Below, piece after piece: positions 42,579-54,399 of a stretch of 64,000 bases of DNA (its first letter is position 1; each line of letters starts with the position of its first letter). A program made the position numbers and the translations under genes. Below the pieces are notes generated by a model, which was not told the origin of the DNA, made no database searches, and worked only from the letters and a program-made list of their open reading frames with translations. This DNA comes from Rallus limicola (Eukaryota; Chordata; Aves; Gruiformes; Rallidae): the NCBI GenBank assembly GCA_022605955.1, contig JAKCOZ010000001.1:20514146-20578145 (forward strand), read 5' to 3'.

Positions 42579-44483
42579 TAATAACGTTTATACACGTGAG
42601 GCAAGTGAGAGCAAGGAATGTGGGAGTGACTGTGGGCACAGATGCACCTGAAAGAGGGGTCAATTTGACATAAAAGAGCCCAGCCAAACCTCACAGGGGA
42701 TATCCCGGCCACTCAGATGCTCCCTGTTGCAACTGCTTTTTACCTTTGTACCTCTGAAAACTTACAGGTTACAAGCAGCCCAGTGAAAAAGATTAGAAAC
42801 AGTCATTGTGTGTGCTTTAATACTGCAGATATGTGCTGTGGCATTCACTCGTGTGTGCCACAGACTGTCACAGCCTTCCTCTGCTCTGCTGTTGCATTAC
42901 TGGACTGAATGCTCCTTCTTTAAGTAGTTGAGAGCTCGTTGCCTTTTTGCTTCCTTCATCTATCTACTTCCTCTTTCTGAGTTGCTCCTTCTATTTCTGA
43001 GCTGACAATGTCAACCAACTAGAGGAAATGCAAAGGTTTGTTTCTATAGGTGTATTTGTTTTATGCTGCAATTTATTTCAGTGTAACAGTGACCCAGTTG
43101 CTCTTTCTCAGAGCTAAGCATCTGGTGCATGAGGTCAGTGAGTAAAAACCAGTAGAGATACAGACACGATGGCTGTGGCACTCACCTTCCTCTACATGGT
43201 TTTGATAACTACATAATTTCTTGCCTGTTTAAATTTTTCTTAATTATTATTGCCTACATGACTTGCATTTTATATTGTTGCCCCAAACTCGCCACGCACG
43301 AAGCTCATTCAGCCAGAGATGGTCAAACAGCATATGATGCATATGATGAGCTCTCAAAGACTCATGCAAAGCTCAGCCATTTCACAAAAACTCATATGAT
43401 AAAACCACCATTTTAAGAGGAAGAAATTAAAAAGGAATATGACCATTTTGAAGCAGAGCACTCATTGCAGCCCAAACATTCATGAGCTGTATGTTATAAA
43501 AGCTGGTACTGCTTTTTTGGTATGTCCTTCCCTACTTGCAGATCACCTCCTGTCCCGGGGAAGCAGCCTTGTTAGTACAGTCTTACAGAGAGTATCAAGG
43601 GTGAGGGCAGTTTTGAACTAAATTTAATATTCTTCCTTAGTAATTTGAATATAAACAGCAGAAAATAAATGAATTACAGTTTTTTAATGTATGTGGCTTC
43701 TCTTTCAGCACTGGTCACAGCAGGAAAACTATCCGAGGGGTGTTTGAATAAGGTTTGAGGCTCCACATGTCTGAGGAAAGTCACTTTGCTCTTTGTTTGG
43801 AAACTGGCTAAAGCACCTTGCATAGTGGTAGAAGAAGATAAAATGTGCTCAGAAGAAGAAAGCTTCCTAGGGGGAGGGAAGCTTCGGCTCTGCCAAGAGA
43901 AACATCTGAATGCTAATTGTAGGTGGGAGGGAAGGGGGGCGCAAACCATCAAGTTGCCTAGGAGGAGGCTTGGTGAAAGAGGGGGGGGGGGTAGGGGTGG
44001 GAATATTTGGGAAATACTGCCTTTGATTAACACAGACTTAATTGGAACGTAACAAAGAGTTTAAAAAAAAAAAGGTTTGGCAAGTTAAATCTTTCCAGTG
44101 CCATACGTCTGAGGAAGCCAACGGTGGCCTATGGAGAGCCTGAATGGGCAATGTGGAAAATTCTAGGGGTGTGTAATTTTATCTGCAGGGTTATGACAGC
44201 CATCATTTTGAAACATGGTGACTATCAGAACTAATTAATTCTCCAAGCCCATAGGATGCATTAAGATAGAGCTGCAGCTGGTATGCTGAGGAATGCTGTG
44301 CGCCCGGCAGAGGCCATCGCTTTTATCAATGTTAATGAGGGAGAAGGCACAGACAGCTGATCTAAACCCGAATGCGTTCATGATGCATACAGCTGATGGC
44401 AATGCAGACTGCCAGTCAAGGGGTGGTCTTAGCCATAGATTAGATCCTCATAGTGGCCTCTTCAGCTTTCTTTCTTTCCTCTC

Positions 44484-44505
44484 TTTTTTTTTTTTTTTTT
44501 TTTTT
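44484..44505. repeat. Poly-T tract
   Basis: T run of about 22 following a CT-rich stretch, reminiscent of a reversed poly-A tail, but no retroposed element was recognised beside it. Confidence 0.85.
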
Positions 44506-44826
44506 GTTCTCAAAAGAGTCTTTCAGCTGGTGAAATTGTAAACAAAAGGCATTCTAGCAGAGGCTGTGGTGGAGAGGAGCGTATGTGGTGCTAACTTGGA
44601 TGTTATTTACTACATGTTTTAAGGGGGTGGTGGATGGGGGAGTTCTGTGGCTGAACTTATAATCAGCATCATGTTATAAAGGGAATGACCACAAAATCAG
44701 GAGCTGTTCATAGGTACCTCTGCTATCCTTTCATGCTATAAGAGCAGACTGCTTAAAAAATGAAAGTCATGCGCAAACCATAGTTAGGGCACTATGCCCT
44801 TGGAGGCCAGTGGGATACAGGACTTA

Positions 44827-44880
44827 TTTTTTATATATATGTATATATATATTTTTTTTTTTATATATATATATATGTAT
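44827..44880. repeat. AT-rich dinucleotide tract
   Basis: Two TATATA blocks separated by a T12 run. Low complexity. Confidence 0.9.
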
Positions 44881-46779
44881 GTCCCCAGTTTGTGGGAAGC
44901 ATTCCCCGTGTTCAGCTGTGAGACCTTCAGGCCAAGATGTACAGGGGGATGAAGCTACAGGACTCCTGGGTGGCAGGGCCATGGGGGTGAAGGGAAGGAC
45001 TTAGTAACCTGACCTGGAAGTGCGGGTGACACAGAAGAATATTAAAGCTATTTTTGTGTCTCTGTCTCCTCTGCATCTCCTGCATTGTAGCTCTTGGTAG
45101 GCCATGCCTATACTCTGGTCCCACATTGCTGCCAGCTAATGGCATGATAAACTCGAAAGGTACCTCTGGTACCAAATCTTGATTTCTTTTGAGCACTGTA
45201 GCTCTTCCTGGTGATATAACACTTCTCAGGTTCATTAAATCTCATATTTAATGGAGTATAAATATAACATATATTCCTTGCACAGATTTGGAATGAAGAG
45301 GATCACAACAATGAGCTGCTGGGATAAATACACCAAAATAAACTTGTAGTTTGAGTTAACATCTGCCTGTTTGTTCGATGTCAGCACATTCAGCTTTAAG
45401 ATGCAATGAAAAAATAACAGAAAGTAGGAACAAATAATGGGCTTACACAAGGGGAGAAAGTGGCTGAAATGGATCTTGATGGCAATTCTGAAGCAAACCC
45501 ATTTGGCAGTTTGTGTAAACATCCAACAGGAAGGAGATCAGGGCCATTTGTATGTGTGTCTTTGATGCCTGCAGTTCTGCTAAGGTTGCAGTGAGTAAGG
45601 CCAAAATACCAGGAAAGCCCCTGAAATTCCAGGGTTTGGAATGGACAGAAAGATGTGGACCATGGATTTCTGGTGCTTTACATGTATGTTAGTCTCCAGC
45701 GGTGTGGTAGGGAAGCGGGACAGAGAGTGGCACACACATTTCAGATCTTAGTAGTTAACGCTGGTAGGATTGGGTACTTTTGGAAACCCCAGGCACCATA
45801 AGGTGTAAGGGAGCTTGTGGAGTTGGGGAAAGCAGCAGAGGCTGTGTCATTACTGTGGTGTTATTACCTGCTGGCTTCCTTCCTTGCCTTAGATGATGCA
45901 GAGTTCACTGTAATTCCAGCCTATGTAGATCTTGTATGCTTTCAGAGTAATGCTTTTGTTTTGACTAGTCAGACCTAAACAGAGTTAGCTTAATATAATT
46001 AATAATTTACTAGTAATAGAACTGAATTGCAGATAATGATGTGGAGCAATCAACCTTTGCTCAGGTTTTTTTTTTCTTTTCCTTTTAAACGCAGCCTTTA
46101 TAACATTATCCAAATGTGCGTGTTTACGGCTATAGTGAATTGATTTCAGCCAATTATCTTGTCTAGGAAAAGCCATCTCCAAATTTCTTTGAGAAAGAAA
46201 ATCATACAGAAGACAAGCTGGTGTAATTTCCACAAATAGAATAACACAACGTTATCTTTTATTGTCTTCCTTCTTATACACAAACTTACGGTGGGACCTG
46301 TTATGCGCTGTGCTGGATGAGCAATGGTGCGGGTTCCCAGCTTGGTAATCCCTAAACCATGACCTAAGGGCAACAAGTTGCCCACGGGGACCTCTGGTAT
46401 TGCTGGGAAGCGCCACGGTGGTGCTGCCCGGTGTGTGTTAGCTGGCTGCGGGCCAGCACAGGTTGCAAAGCGCTGCCCTAAGAAATAGAGCTGGACTTGG
46501 CATGAGGAAGCTTCAGGCTGCTTTTTTGGCTACGTTGCTTAAAGAAGCGGACAAACTGCTCTCCTTTCTGCGTTGTCTACACCTCCTCTCCTTTCTGCCT
46601 TTTGATAGTTTGTCTGCCTCCCACTACGGGTGTGTGTCGGCGCCTCCAAAAGTGACACCCTGCATTAGGATGGTTCCAGTACAAGACTAAAATGTGCTTT
46701 CTCCACCTGTATCCTCCTTCCCTCTTCAGTTCAGCGCACGCATTTCTTCTTACATCATTCCTGCTGGGGAGGGAAGAGA

Positions 46780-47120
46780 GGGTGGGCTTTCTACCTGGCA
46801 TCTCCGGGGTCCGGCATGCCTTGCCCTGGGGTGGTTTTTGAGGTCCAGAGCCTGCGGGACACCCCCGTCCCTTCCCAGCACCTCCGAGTCCCGGACCCTC
46901 CCCCGCGGGACCACCGGAGGGCAGCAGAACCCAAGCCACGGCTTCGACACCCCCCCCCTTCCCCCAACCCGCAGGCAACGGCACCTGGAAGGGGCTACTC
47001 GGTCTCCAGGATCCCCTGTGAGAGCCGTGCCGGGGGGCAGCTCCCTGCGTGGACAGTCACGCTTCAGCCCGGCGGAGAGCCGCCAGGTGTGGAAGTCTGG
47101 ACACTCTTACACCATAGAGG
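46780..47120. promoter_or_regulatory. Short CpG-rich island about 6.8 kb upstream of STAB2
   Basis: I count roughly 21 CpG dinucleotides in 46,801-47,100, with G+C around two-thirds, in a region otherwise AT-rich and CpG-poor. By hand this gives an observed/expected CpG ratio of about 0.6, at the edge of the usual island definition. Long open frames on both strands (46,694-47,161 + and 46,577-46,984 -) are explained by the high G+C. It may mark a promoter or enhancer; no transcript is known from the sequence alone. Confidence 0.5.
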
Positions 47121-47199
47121 TGTGCTGGTTCCTTAGAAACAGCCCGAAAGCATGTGGGTAGAAAAAAGTACATAAAAATAGCAAAAATATAAGAATTAG

Positions 47200-50100
47200 A
47201 TCTAATTTAAATATGCAAAATAAATCTGTTACTATGCTATTATGGCAGTGTTAAAATGGTGCGTGCTTTTTATTTTTATACGATGGAGAAATTTGGAAGC
47301 ACTCACCTCGTTGCAGAGAGTGTGTAGGCCATGAAGTAGAGGGGAGAGGATACATCCAGATACCTGCACAAACATATGCTACACCTCAAAGACTGATGTC
47401 CTGGGGAACTATTCCCTTTCCCCTGACACCCACTGAGCTGGATATATACTATGAATAAAAAAATGGGAGCATCTACTGAAGTTTTATCTAAAAGGATCTG
47501 CTTTGTACCTTGTATGATGATGACTAAATGTGGTTAGAAAGTTTGCTGTTTTCTTACTGTGATGAAATAAACAGGCAAGGATTCTTTCCATTATACAAAA
47601 GGTTGGGTAAAAAGGCCATACTTTGTGTTAAACACACCGGAAAGTCTAAACAACCATAAAAATGTAAGGTCAGTCTAACTAGCAATGCGATTAAGTGGAG
47701 CACGCATATGCCAAAAAACCTCTTAAAGGACTCACGTATATGAAGCAAGGCTGTGCACAGAAGGCGCTGCTGAAGAAGCGTGTGAACTCCTTATCTAAAA
47801 ATCCAGATAGGTTTTGGGTGTGTTCAATATTAAAAAAAATAAAGAAAAAACAAAGTACAGTTTTGAAAGTTTTGAAGATTGAGTATGTAGAAGAGTCCAG
47901 AGGGAAATGCCCTCCCCAAAAGGATTATTCAGTTGAGCATTTAGAGGCAGTAACATGAAATAATCACCTGAAGAGAGGAAAATCTAGGTTATGCAGGGTC
48001 TATAAACTATAAGATAGGTTTTGAGTGCTTGACTCGTTTTCAAATTTTAAAAATTAAAATTCTGTTTGTTTGGTTGTTTTTTTGAAGTTTTGGAGATGTA
48101 ATCAAGAAAAAGACCAAAACCACCTATAAATAGTGCTTTGGTGTAGTAATTTCAAATCCACCAAGGTTGTAAGCAACAGAAAGAAGATCTGATAGTGTGA
48201 AACTCCTAGCAGGAACGATGTTAACTCTTTGGCTCCAGTAACATCACTTGTCTTTGCAGATGTATCTTTTTCTGGCCCTGACAGATTGTCTTACAAAACT
48301 TTAATCCAACCCTGTATCTCTGTGATTGCAGAATGTATTTTAATATCATTTAGCAAAAGCAATGTCCTACCAATGTAAAGACAGACTCTTCCACATTCAC
48401 ATCCTCTTTAGCATCCTCTGCTTCTGCATCATCAATGACATTGGAAGACAAGGAAGAGCACTGTGGAGAATGCAATTCAAAACACAGTTTTTATGTTAAT
48501 TTTTAAATTTTGACCTTCAGATGTGAAATTACGTAAAAAACATAAGGTATCAGTTTGGGAAATAACATTATCGAAGAAGAACACTGTGGCATAACCTCAT
48601 GGACCTCACCTTCTGCAATAGCATTAATATTTTAAGGTAAACTAAATGCTAGTTTCTGGTTTGACCTGCTGGGAAGAAAGACCTCATCTGCCTAAGAGAC
48701 GGCCATATAGATAATTAAAGATGTGGCCTGATATTTGAATGAGAGCAATTATCTTCAGCAGCCTTCTAGCTGTGGCATCTGGTTCTGATCATCCTATCCC
48801 ATAAAGGGTAAAGAAAAATTTAGAAGGATCTGGAGAGTGAAAATGGCAATGATTAAAAAACCAGAAGTGATAAATATCCCTGTGGGGTAGAAAGAAGGCT
48901 AAAAAATGAGATAAAATGAATAGCGGTATTATGAAATCTGTAGCGAAGGTAAACGGTAAATTCTTAAGTTTTCTTTTATTGTAATAATACAATAAAATAA
49001 TGTTTGAAAGAATTACCTTTAAAAGAAACAAAAGAAAGTAATTTCTTTGTACATTAGAGGTTAAATTTTTTTTAGTCCTTTATGGTAGTGCAATTTATTT
49101 TCTTATTTTCCATTTGTAGGTAGGTAAGGCTTCATATCTCTCAGAAATTTGTGTTTAAGAGGAACTGGCCAGAAAAAAGTTTTGTAGACTTCCCATGCAG
49201 CACGTAGCTAGAATCTGTAAGAAGCAAACTTTCTTTCTTGTAGAAAATATTTTGATTTTGAATAATGCTTTATTTCAAGAGAGAATGTAAGTATTTCACA
49301 GGTCAAGTTGAAGAAACCTAATGCCTCTTTAGATGCCTTTGGATGTTCAGGACTAGTGAATGCTGTGGCCTTCTGTACTGGTACCTGGCAGCCACATGGG
49401 ATGCCATGAGGCATCTGAAATAGTCCAAGGCAACTAAAACACACCTGATAGGCATAAGGACTGAAGGGAACTAGAAACCTGGAAACACAAAGACCTACAG
49501 AGTTTGTGGGACTGCTGAGGGCTTGGACCTAAGATGAACGCAGTTGTGTCTTTTCCAAGTTCCCATTACACAAATTTCTACAGAATAGATAGTTTTAAAG
49601 ATAAAGATTTCCTTCTTCCTCACTAGTTTGGGTTCTGTGGATCCACAGGTTGGGAAGCACAGGTTGCCTGGAGGTCCTAGGACCTGCAGACTGTGGAAAT
49701 GATGTTCTGAGGGAAAATCAAACCAATGCCTCAAAATCGATATCTTCCCTCAGAAAAGTTTTTTTTTGGAACCCAGGTTTCCTGTGGAGAAATCAATATA
49801 ATGGAAAGAAATCACAACTGGTTGTTCATCTGATGCAGGCTGCAATCAGAGTAGAGTAGATACTCATCTGTTCCCATCAACCACTGCTGAGTATTTCAAG
49901 AGATGTTATGATGCAAGTTTTCTGTCTGAGATCCAGCTCTTGCTGGCTTGGCGCTCTCAGCTGTGACTAGTTTTTCAAAAGAGCTCAGTTCCCATTGTGA
50001 CTATTATGACCAGGTTTTCAAAAGATTTCAGCACACTGAGTGCTGAGCTCCTTTGAAAACCTCCTAATAATTATTTAGGTGAGTAAATAGCTTCTGAGTC

Positions 50101-50800
50101 TAGTTGTAAAAGCTGACTCTTTCTGGAAACTCATATCAAAAAGTGATGTGTGTTGTCAGCCTTAAATTTTCACATTCCTTATATGTGATTTGCCTTTATA
50201 TGGTCTCAGCATTTGAGCTATTTTAAATACAATTTCCACAGAAATAGAGTAGTAGAGCAGCTAGAGCTTGCATGGAGCACACCATTGTTAATTTAGCATC
50301 AATGTAATGCAGCCTTTTTCCATTCATGGATCTATCGTGTTAAAACTTGAATGCTATTATGGATCAAAGTTTCTGTATTTGCTGATAAGTAATGAGAAGA
50401 GAAATGGTAGAAGAGCAAGGATGAATCCTTCAGTTAGTGTTTTACCTCAAGACTAAAGATTAAGGGGTAAAGAGACTGTGCTGATGACAGGCTTGTACCC
50501 AAGGGCAGCAGCGCTGAGGACAGTAGTGAAGGTTTTAAGCACTGTGTCTGTTACAAAGTTGCATTTAACTAATTCCTGTCACAGTTCTTAAGAGGCAAAA
50601 TGCCCAAACTTGTGTTCTTGGCAAAACACCTGAGTGAAGGCATTATTCTGAATTTAACCCTTAATGTATATGAAAATGCAAGTGCATACCAACAACACCG
50701 CACAAAATCAAAGGCACATTTAGTCTGGTACCCTCTTCCTGACAGTGCCCAGCGATGGATGTCTAGCAAAAGAGTGTAAGAAACAGACCAGGTGTAGGAC
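47200..50800. other. Intergenic stretch without recognised gene
   Basis: AT-rich. An acidic exon-like frame near 48,371-48,464 (minus) was considered and not accepted. No repeat ends were recognised. Confidence 0.45.
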
Positions 50801-50809
50801 AATGTTTTT

Positions 50810-51770
50810 AAAGTACTTCTCCAGGATTCCACCTGTACCCAGCTATGTATAGATGGTTTGTAGTCTTACTGTTTCCTCCATAGCCTGTTGTAGGAGTGAC
50901 TTCCACAATATAGTTGCACACTGTATGAAAAAACCCGAACTCTTTTATTCCAAACCTCTCATCAGACATTGCGATTGTGTGTCCCTGTTTGCTGGGGTGT
51001 GAGAAATAGCTATTAAATTCTTTGTGACTTTGTGGAATTGTATCATATTCCTCCACCCTCTGCCCCTGTTATTTCTTTTCCATGTACACGGATTATAGTT
51101 CATCCAGTTTCTCCTCATATGAGAGTCTCTCTGGACCTCTGACCTGTGTTTTGCTGTGCTCTGAGCTAAAACCTTATCTAGTTCACCTCTGTTGCTTTGG
51201 AAATAGGATGAAACAAGCTGCCTACGGCATTCACAGATTTATATGGCTGTATAACAGCATTTCTTCTATTTTGTCCTCAATCCTCCTTAATATCCTTAGT
51301 ATTGCATATGCTTTTCTGCCTGCACTTGAACACTGAACTAATATTTCAGAGAGGGACCCACAAGGCTCCCAGATCTTTTCCAGAGAGCAAATACTGATTT
51401 AAAGATGATGCCTGGGTCATGGTGATTTTTTCCGTGTTGTGTGGATTAACGCAGGATTTAATTTGCTGCTTGTTCCCCTGACTTGCTGTGAATTCCTTTT
51501 GCAGCTCTTCACTGAATTTGTCTTACAGCTGACCTCCCCAAATATTTCTGTAACATGATATACTTTGTTTCCTCATTATTGACTCCATTTTAAACTATGT
51601 TTTTGGCATATGCATGCATCTCACTTCCTTGTCAATGTTGTCTCTCTAATGTGAAAAATTTGCAATCTATTCCTTTCCTTTATTTTCTATGTTTCAGTCA
51701 GTCAATAATCCACTGGAGGAACTTTATTCCATAACCACTTGGTTTCTTTCAGAGGCTTTTGTAAAAAATT
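50810..51770 (-). mobile_element. Ancient CR1-type LINE relic
   Basis: Read on the minus strand, the order matches the 3' half of amniote CR1/L3-like elements: a diverged Cys-poor tail, CTCATATGAGGAGAAACTGG, a block equivalent to the 'TTTTTTCACACAATG' and 'CAACC-TGTGGAA' region (here TTTTTTCATACAGTGTGCAA), and further inside CAGCTCTTCACTGAATTTG-type text (51,502-51,525, + strand). A minus-strand frame of 65 codons remains open inside it (50,870-51,065) and imitates an exon. Boundaries are approximate. Confidence 0.6.
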
Positions 51771-53780
51771 ATTAGACTCTGGAGCCTAAATGGCTGGGTC
51801 ATGTAAATTGGTATAGCTCTGATGGAGTTGAGGATCTGCGCTCCTTGGAAGAGCAGACTGCCTGTCTCAAAGAATTCACAAACCATCTATCCCTATTCTT
51901 GCAATTGCTACTTGAGAAAATATATTATCTCAGTTTCTTGGCCACGGTGCTCACATGTGTCATCATCTCACCAGAAAAGCTCTGTATTTCATCTGTAATT
52001 TCTTTATCCAAAACTGGACATACAGTCCCACTTATTTTTACCCTTTGAGGCAGAGAAATTAAAAGTGTTTGGTCATTTGGGACTCATGCAGAACTAAGAA
52101 CAAAACAGTAGTGATATTGTAAAGTGAAATATTTATTATTTTTGGTTAAAGTTGGGTAAGAATATCTAAGCTATTATGTTGGTTTTAATGAAAGCTTTTT
52201 CCAGTGAGCAGTGCTGTTCTGTCCTTTGAAAGCAAAGGTTGCATAATAGAATTACAGTATTATTTTGAGCAGTCTTTGAATAATTTGGTTTTTTTGACTG
52301 CCTTCTTGCTATAACTTCATGCTATCTCTAGCGTAATGTCTTAGATTGTTTGGAAATTAGATACTTGCACAGAGCTGCAAACATCATCTGCAGAACAAGA
52401 AATAAAAAATCTCAAATGTATTTAGAGTGAAGCTGCCCTATGTATTACGTTCAAGGAAGTGTGCTTTGAGACATAACATTGCAGAATTTGTATTTTCTTC
52501 TTGCTATTATTTAAACCACTTGAGCTTGTCTCTCAAACTTAATAACACCATGAAAATCCCTTGGTGAAACTACAGTTTATGATAGCAGGTAGGGTGTATT
52601 TTATTCTCTATTTCCTAAATTATTATTTGTCAGCAAGCACTACAGATTGCTTTTCTGTAATTGCCTTCCATGTGATAGGTGCACCAGGATCTTTTATCTC
52701 TCAGACTCTTGGTCACACAGAGTTCTTTACAGAGGTATTCAGAAATCTCTCTCTTCCAGTTATTGCTGACTTCACAATTGCTTTGGGTTTTGTGCACTTA
52801 TACTGAGTTAATGCTTAGGAAGTGCTCAGATGTCTGGCCATATCAATAAAAAACTCAGTTGACGGCAGCTGAAGACAATGGATGTCTTGGATCGCGAATC
52901 ATTTGGATGCCTCGTCCTCTCTCTGTGCTGTAGAGATGGCAAGATCCTCAGAAGCACCACGTGTGTCTGGGCACCTCTGTTCCTGCATGCACACATCTTT
53001 TGTTCCAAGGGCTGGGGATCCCCTTGCTCTCTTGGTCTGCAGGTGTATAAAAACACTGCCAGCCTGGCAGGAGTGCAGCAAAGCCTGAAAAGGGGTGAAA
53101 TATCTTTATATAAGTCTCTTGCACTTAACTGGCTTGAGTAACCTGATGGAGAGGTGAATGAATCTCTCTCTCTGTCATAAATGCTTGCCAGGCCTGTATT
53201 AGTGTATGTGTTGTTTTATTAATGTTTGGTGCTAATGACATTGTAGTCCTTGCCTGCCTCCAAAGAGTGCAACAGCTCTTCACCTGTAGAGTTAAATAGC
53301 ATGGGCAATGTGGTCTGCACCAAATGCAGGATGAACATAGTTCATGTTCATACATATTTTCATTTGCATGTACCAGGAGTATGACTGGTACCACTTGACT
53401 CTGAGCAGCCTAGGTGTTAGAGCAGTAATTTGGGAAATAACTCTTTGGCTATTTTTCTGTTCTGTTTCTGCTGCAAAATGTGGCAGCAGCTCAGGGATGG
53501 GACATGTTGCTGTGCTGAAAAAGTGTGTTCCTGAAAGAGTACCTCTGTAATTGTTTGTTTTGTGGGATGCACTGCTTTCTCTAATTACCCCAAGTAAAAA
53601 TTTAGGATACAGAACGTTGTTAATGAAATATTTCTTTCTTCTAGAAATATGAAGCATAATTAAGATTTTTCATGAAAACTCGTATTAATGCTGTGGTCCA
53701 AAAGTATTAATTTGAATATTTTGCCTATTTCTGTTATGAGCACTGACCATTATATATTCTGACACAAACACATAGACAAC
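51771..53780. other. Intergenic stretch without recognised gene
   Basis: Unique-looking AT-rich sequence. Open frames on both strands at 52,826-53,657 overlap each other and show no homology. Confidence 0.45.
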
Positions 53781-53782
53781 AA

Positions 53783-54362
53783 CATAATCATATAATCACA
53801 GAATATCCTGAGTTGGAAGGGACCCATAGGATCATTGAGTCCAACTCCTGGCTCCACACAGGGACAGACAAGTCAGAGCATGTGACTGAGCACATTGTCC
53901 AGATGCTTCCTGAGCTCAGTCAAGCTCAGTGCTGTGACCACTTCCCTGGGGAGCCTGTTCCAGTGCCTGACCACCCTCTCAGGAAAGATCCTCTTCCTAA
54001 TATCCATCCTAAACCTCCCCTGTTGCAACTTCATACCCTTCCCTTGGGTTCTATCACTGGTCACCAAAGAGAGGAGATCAATGCCTGCTCCTTTGCTCTG
54101 TCTCGTCAGGAAGCCACAGATCACCATGAGGTCTCCTCTCAGCTTCTTCCAGGCTGAGCAAACCAAGGGACTTCAGCCTCTCCTCATAAGACTTCCCCTC
54201 CAGACCCTTCTCCATCCTTGTTGCCCTCCTCTGGACACTCTCCAATATTTTTGTGTCTCTCTTGTACTGTGGCACCCAGAAGAGCACACAGTACTCGAGG
54301 TGAGGCTGCACCAGTGCATTGTGGAGCGTGACAATCACCCCTCTGGACCAGATGGCAATTCT
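53783..54362 (-). mobile_element. CR1 LINE fragment with RT C-terminal remnant
   Basis: Begins on the + strand with ATAATCATATAATCACAGAA and TATCCTGAGTTGGAAGGGAC, a CR1 3' end in reverse complement. The minus strand encodes recognisable CR1 reverse-transcriptase tail text in more than one frame: [40 protein letters not shown]. It is therefore frameshifted and inactive. Confidence 0.95.
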
Positions 54363-54399
54363 TATTGATATTAAAAATTAATTGCCACAATGTTGATGT

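Larger units (their letters stand above)
40019..43670. other. STAB2 upstream region / presumed 5' UTR and promoter
   Basis: The 5' UTR must begin within or above this stretch. No convincing TATA box or CpG island adjoins exon 1. A C15 run occupies 40,607-40,621 and an (AT)n tract 42,558-42,578. The open frame at 42,012-42,320 looks like chance. Confidence 0.4.

Noticed and set aside
46577..47161. Long open frames on both strands at the CpG-rich island (155 and 135 codons)
   Set aside because: High G+C lowers stop-codon frequency, the frames overlap antisense, and they have no recognisable domain.
48371..48464. Acidic exon-like block (minus; IDDAEAEDAKEDVNVEESV)
   Set aside because: The other frames of the + strand are open too, the donor GTAGGAC is weak, and its phase does not fit neighbouring candidates. 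Low-complexity composition explains it.
43674..48464. Orthologue of C12orf42, the human gene on the 5' side of STAB2
   Set aside because: In human, as I recall, that gene is divergent from STAB2, so it should lie on the + strand here. The candidate blocks are on the minus strand and show no clear similarity.
50870..51065. Strong-looking minus-strand coding exon (open frame, GTAAGAC donor)
   Set aside because: The nucleotide text matches, in order, the 3' part of ancient CR1-type LINEs and continues into more CR1 text at 51.1-51.8 kb.
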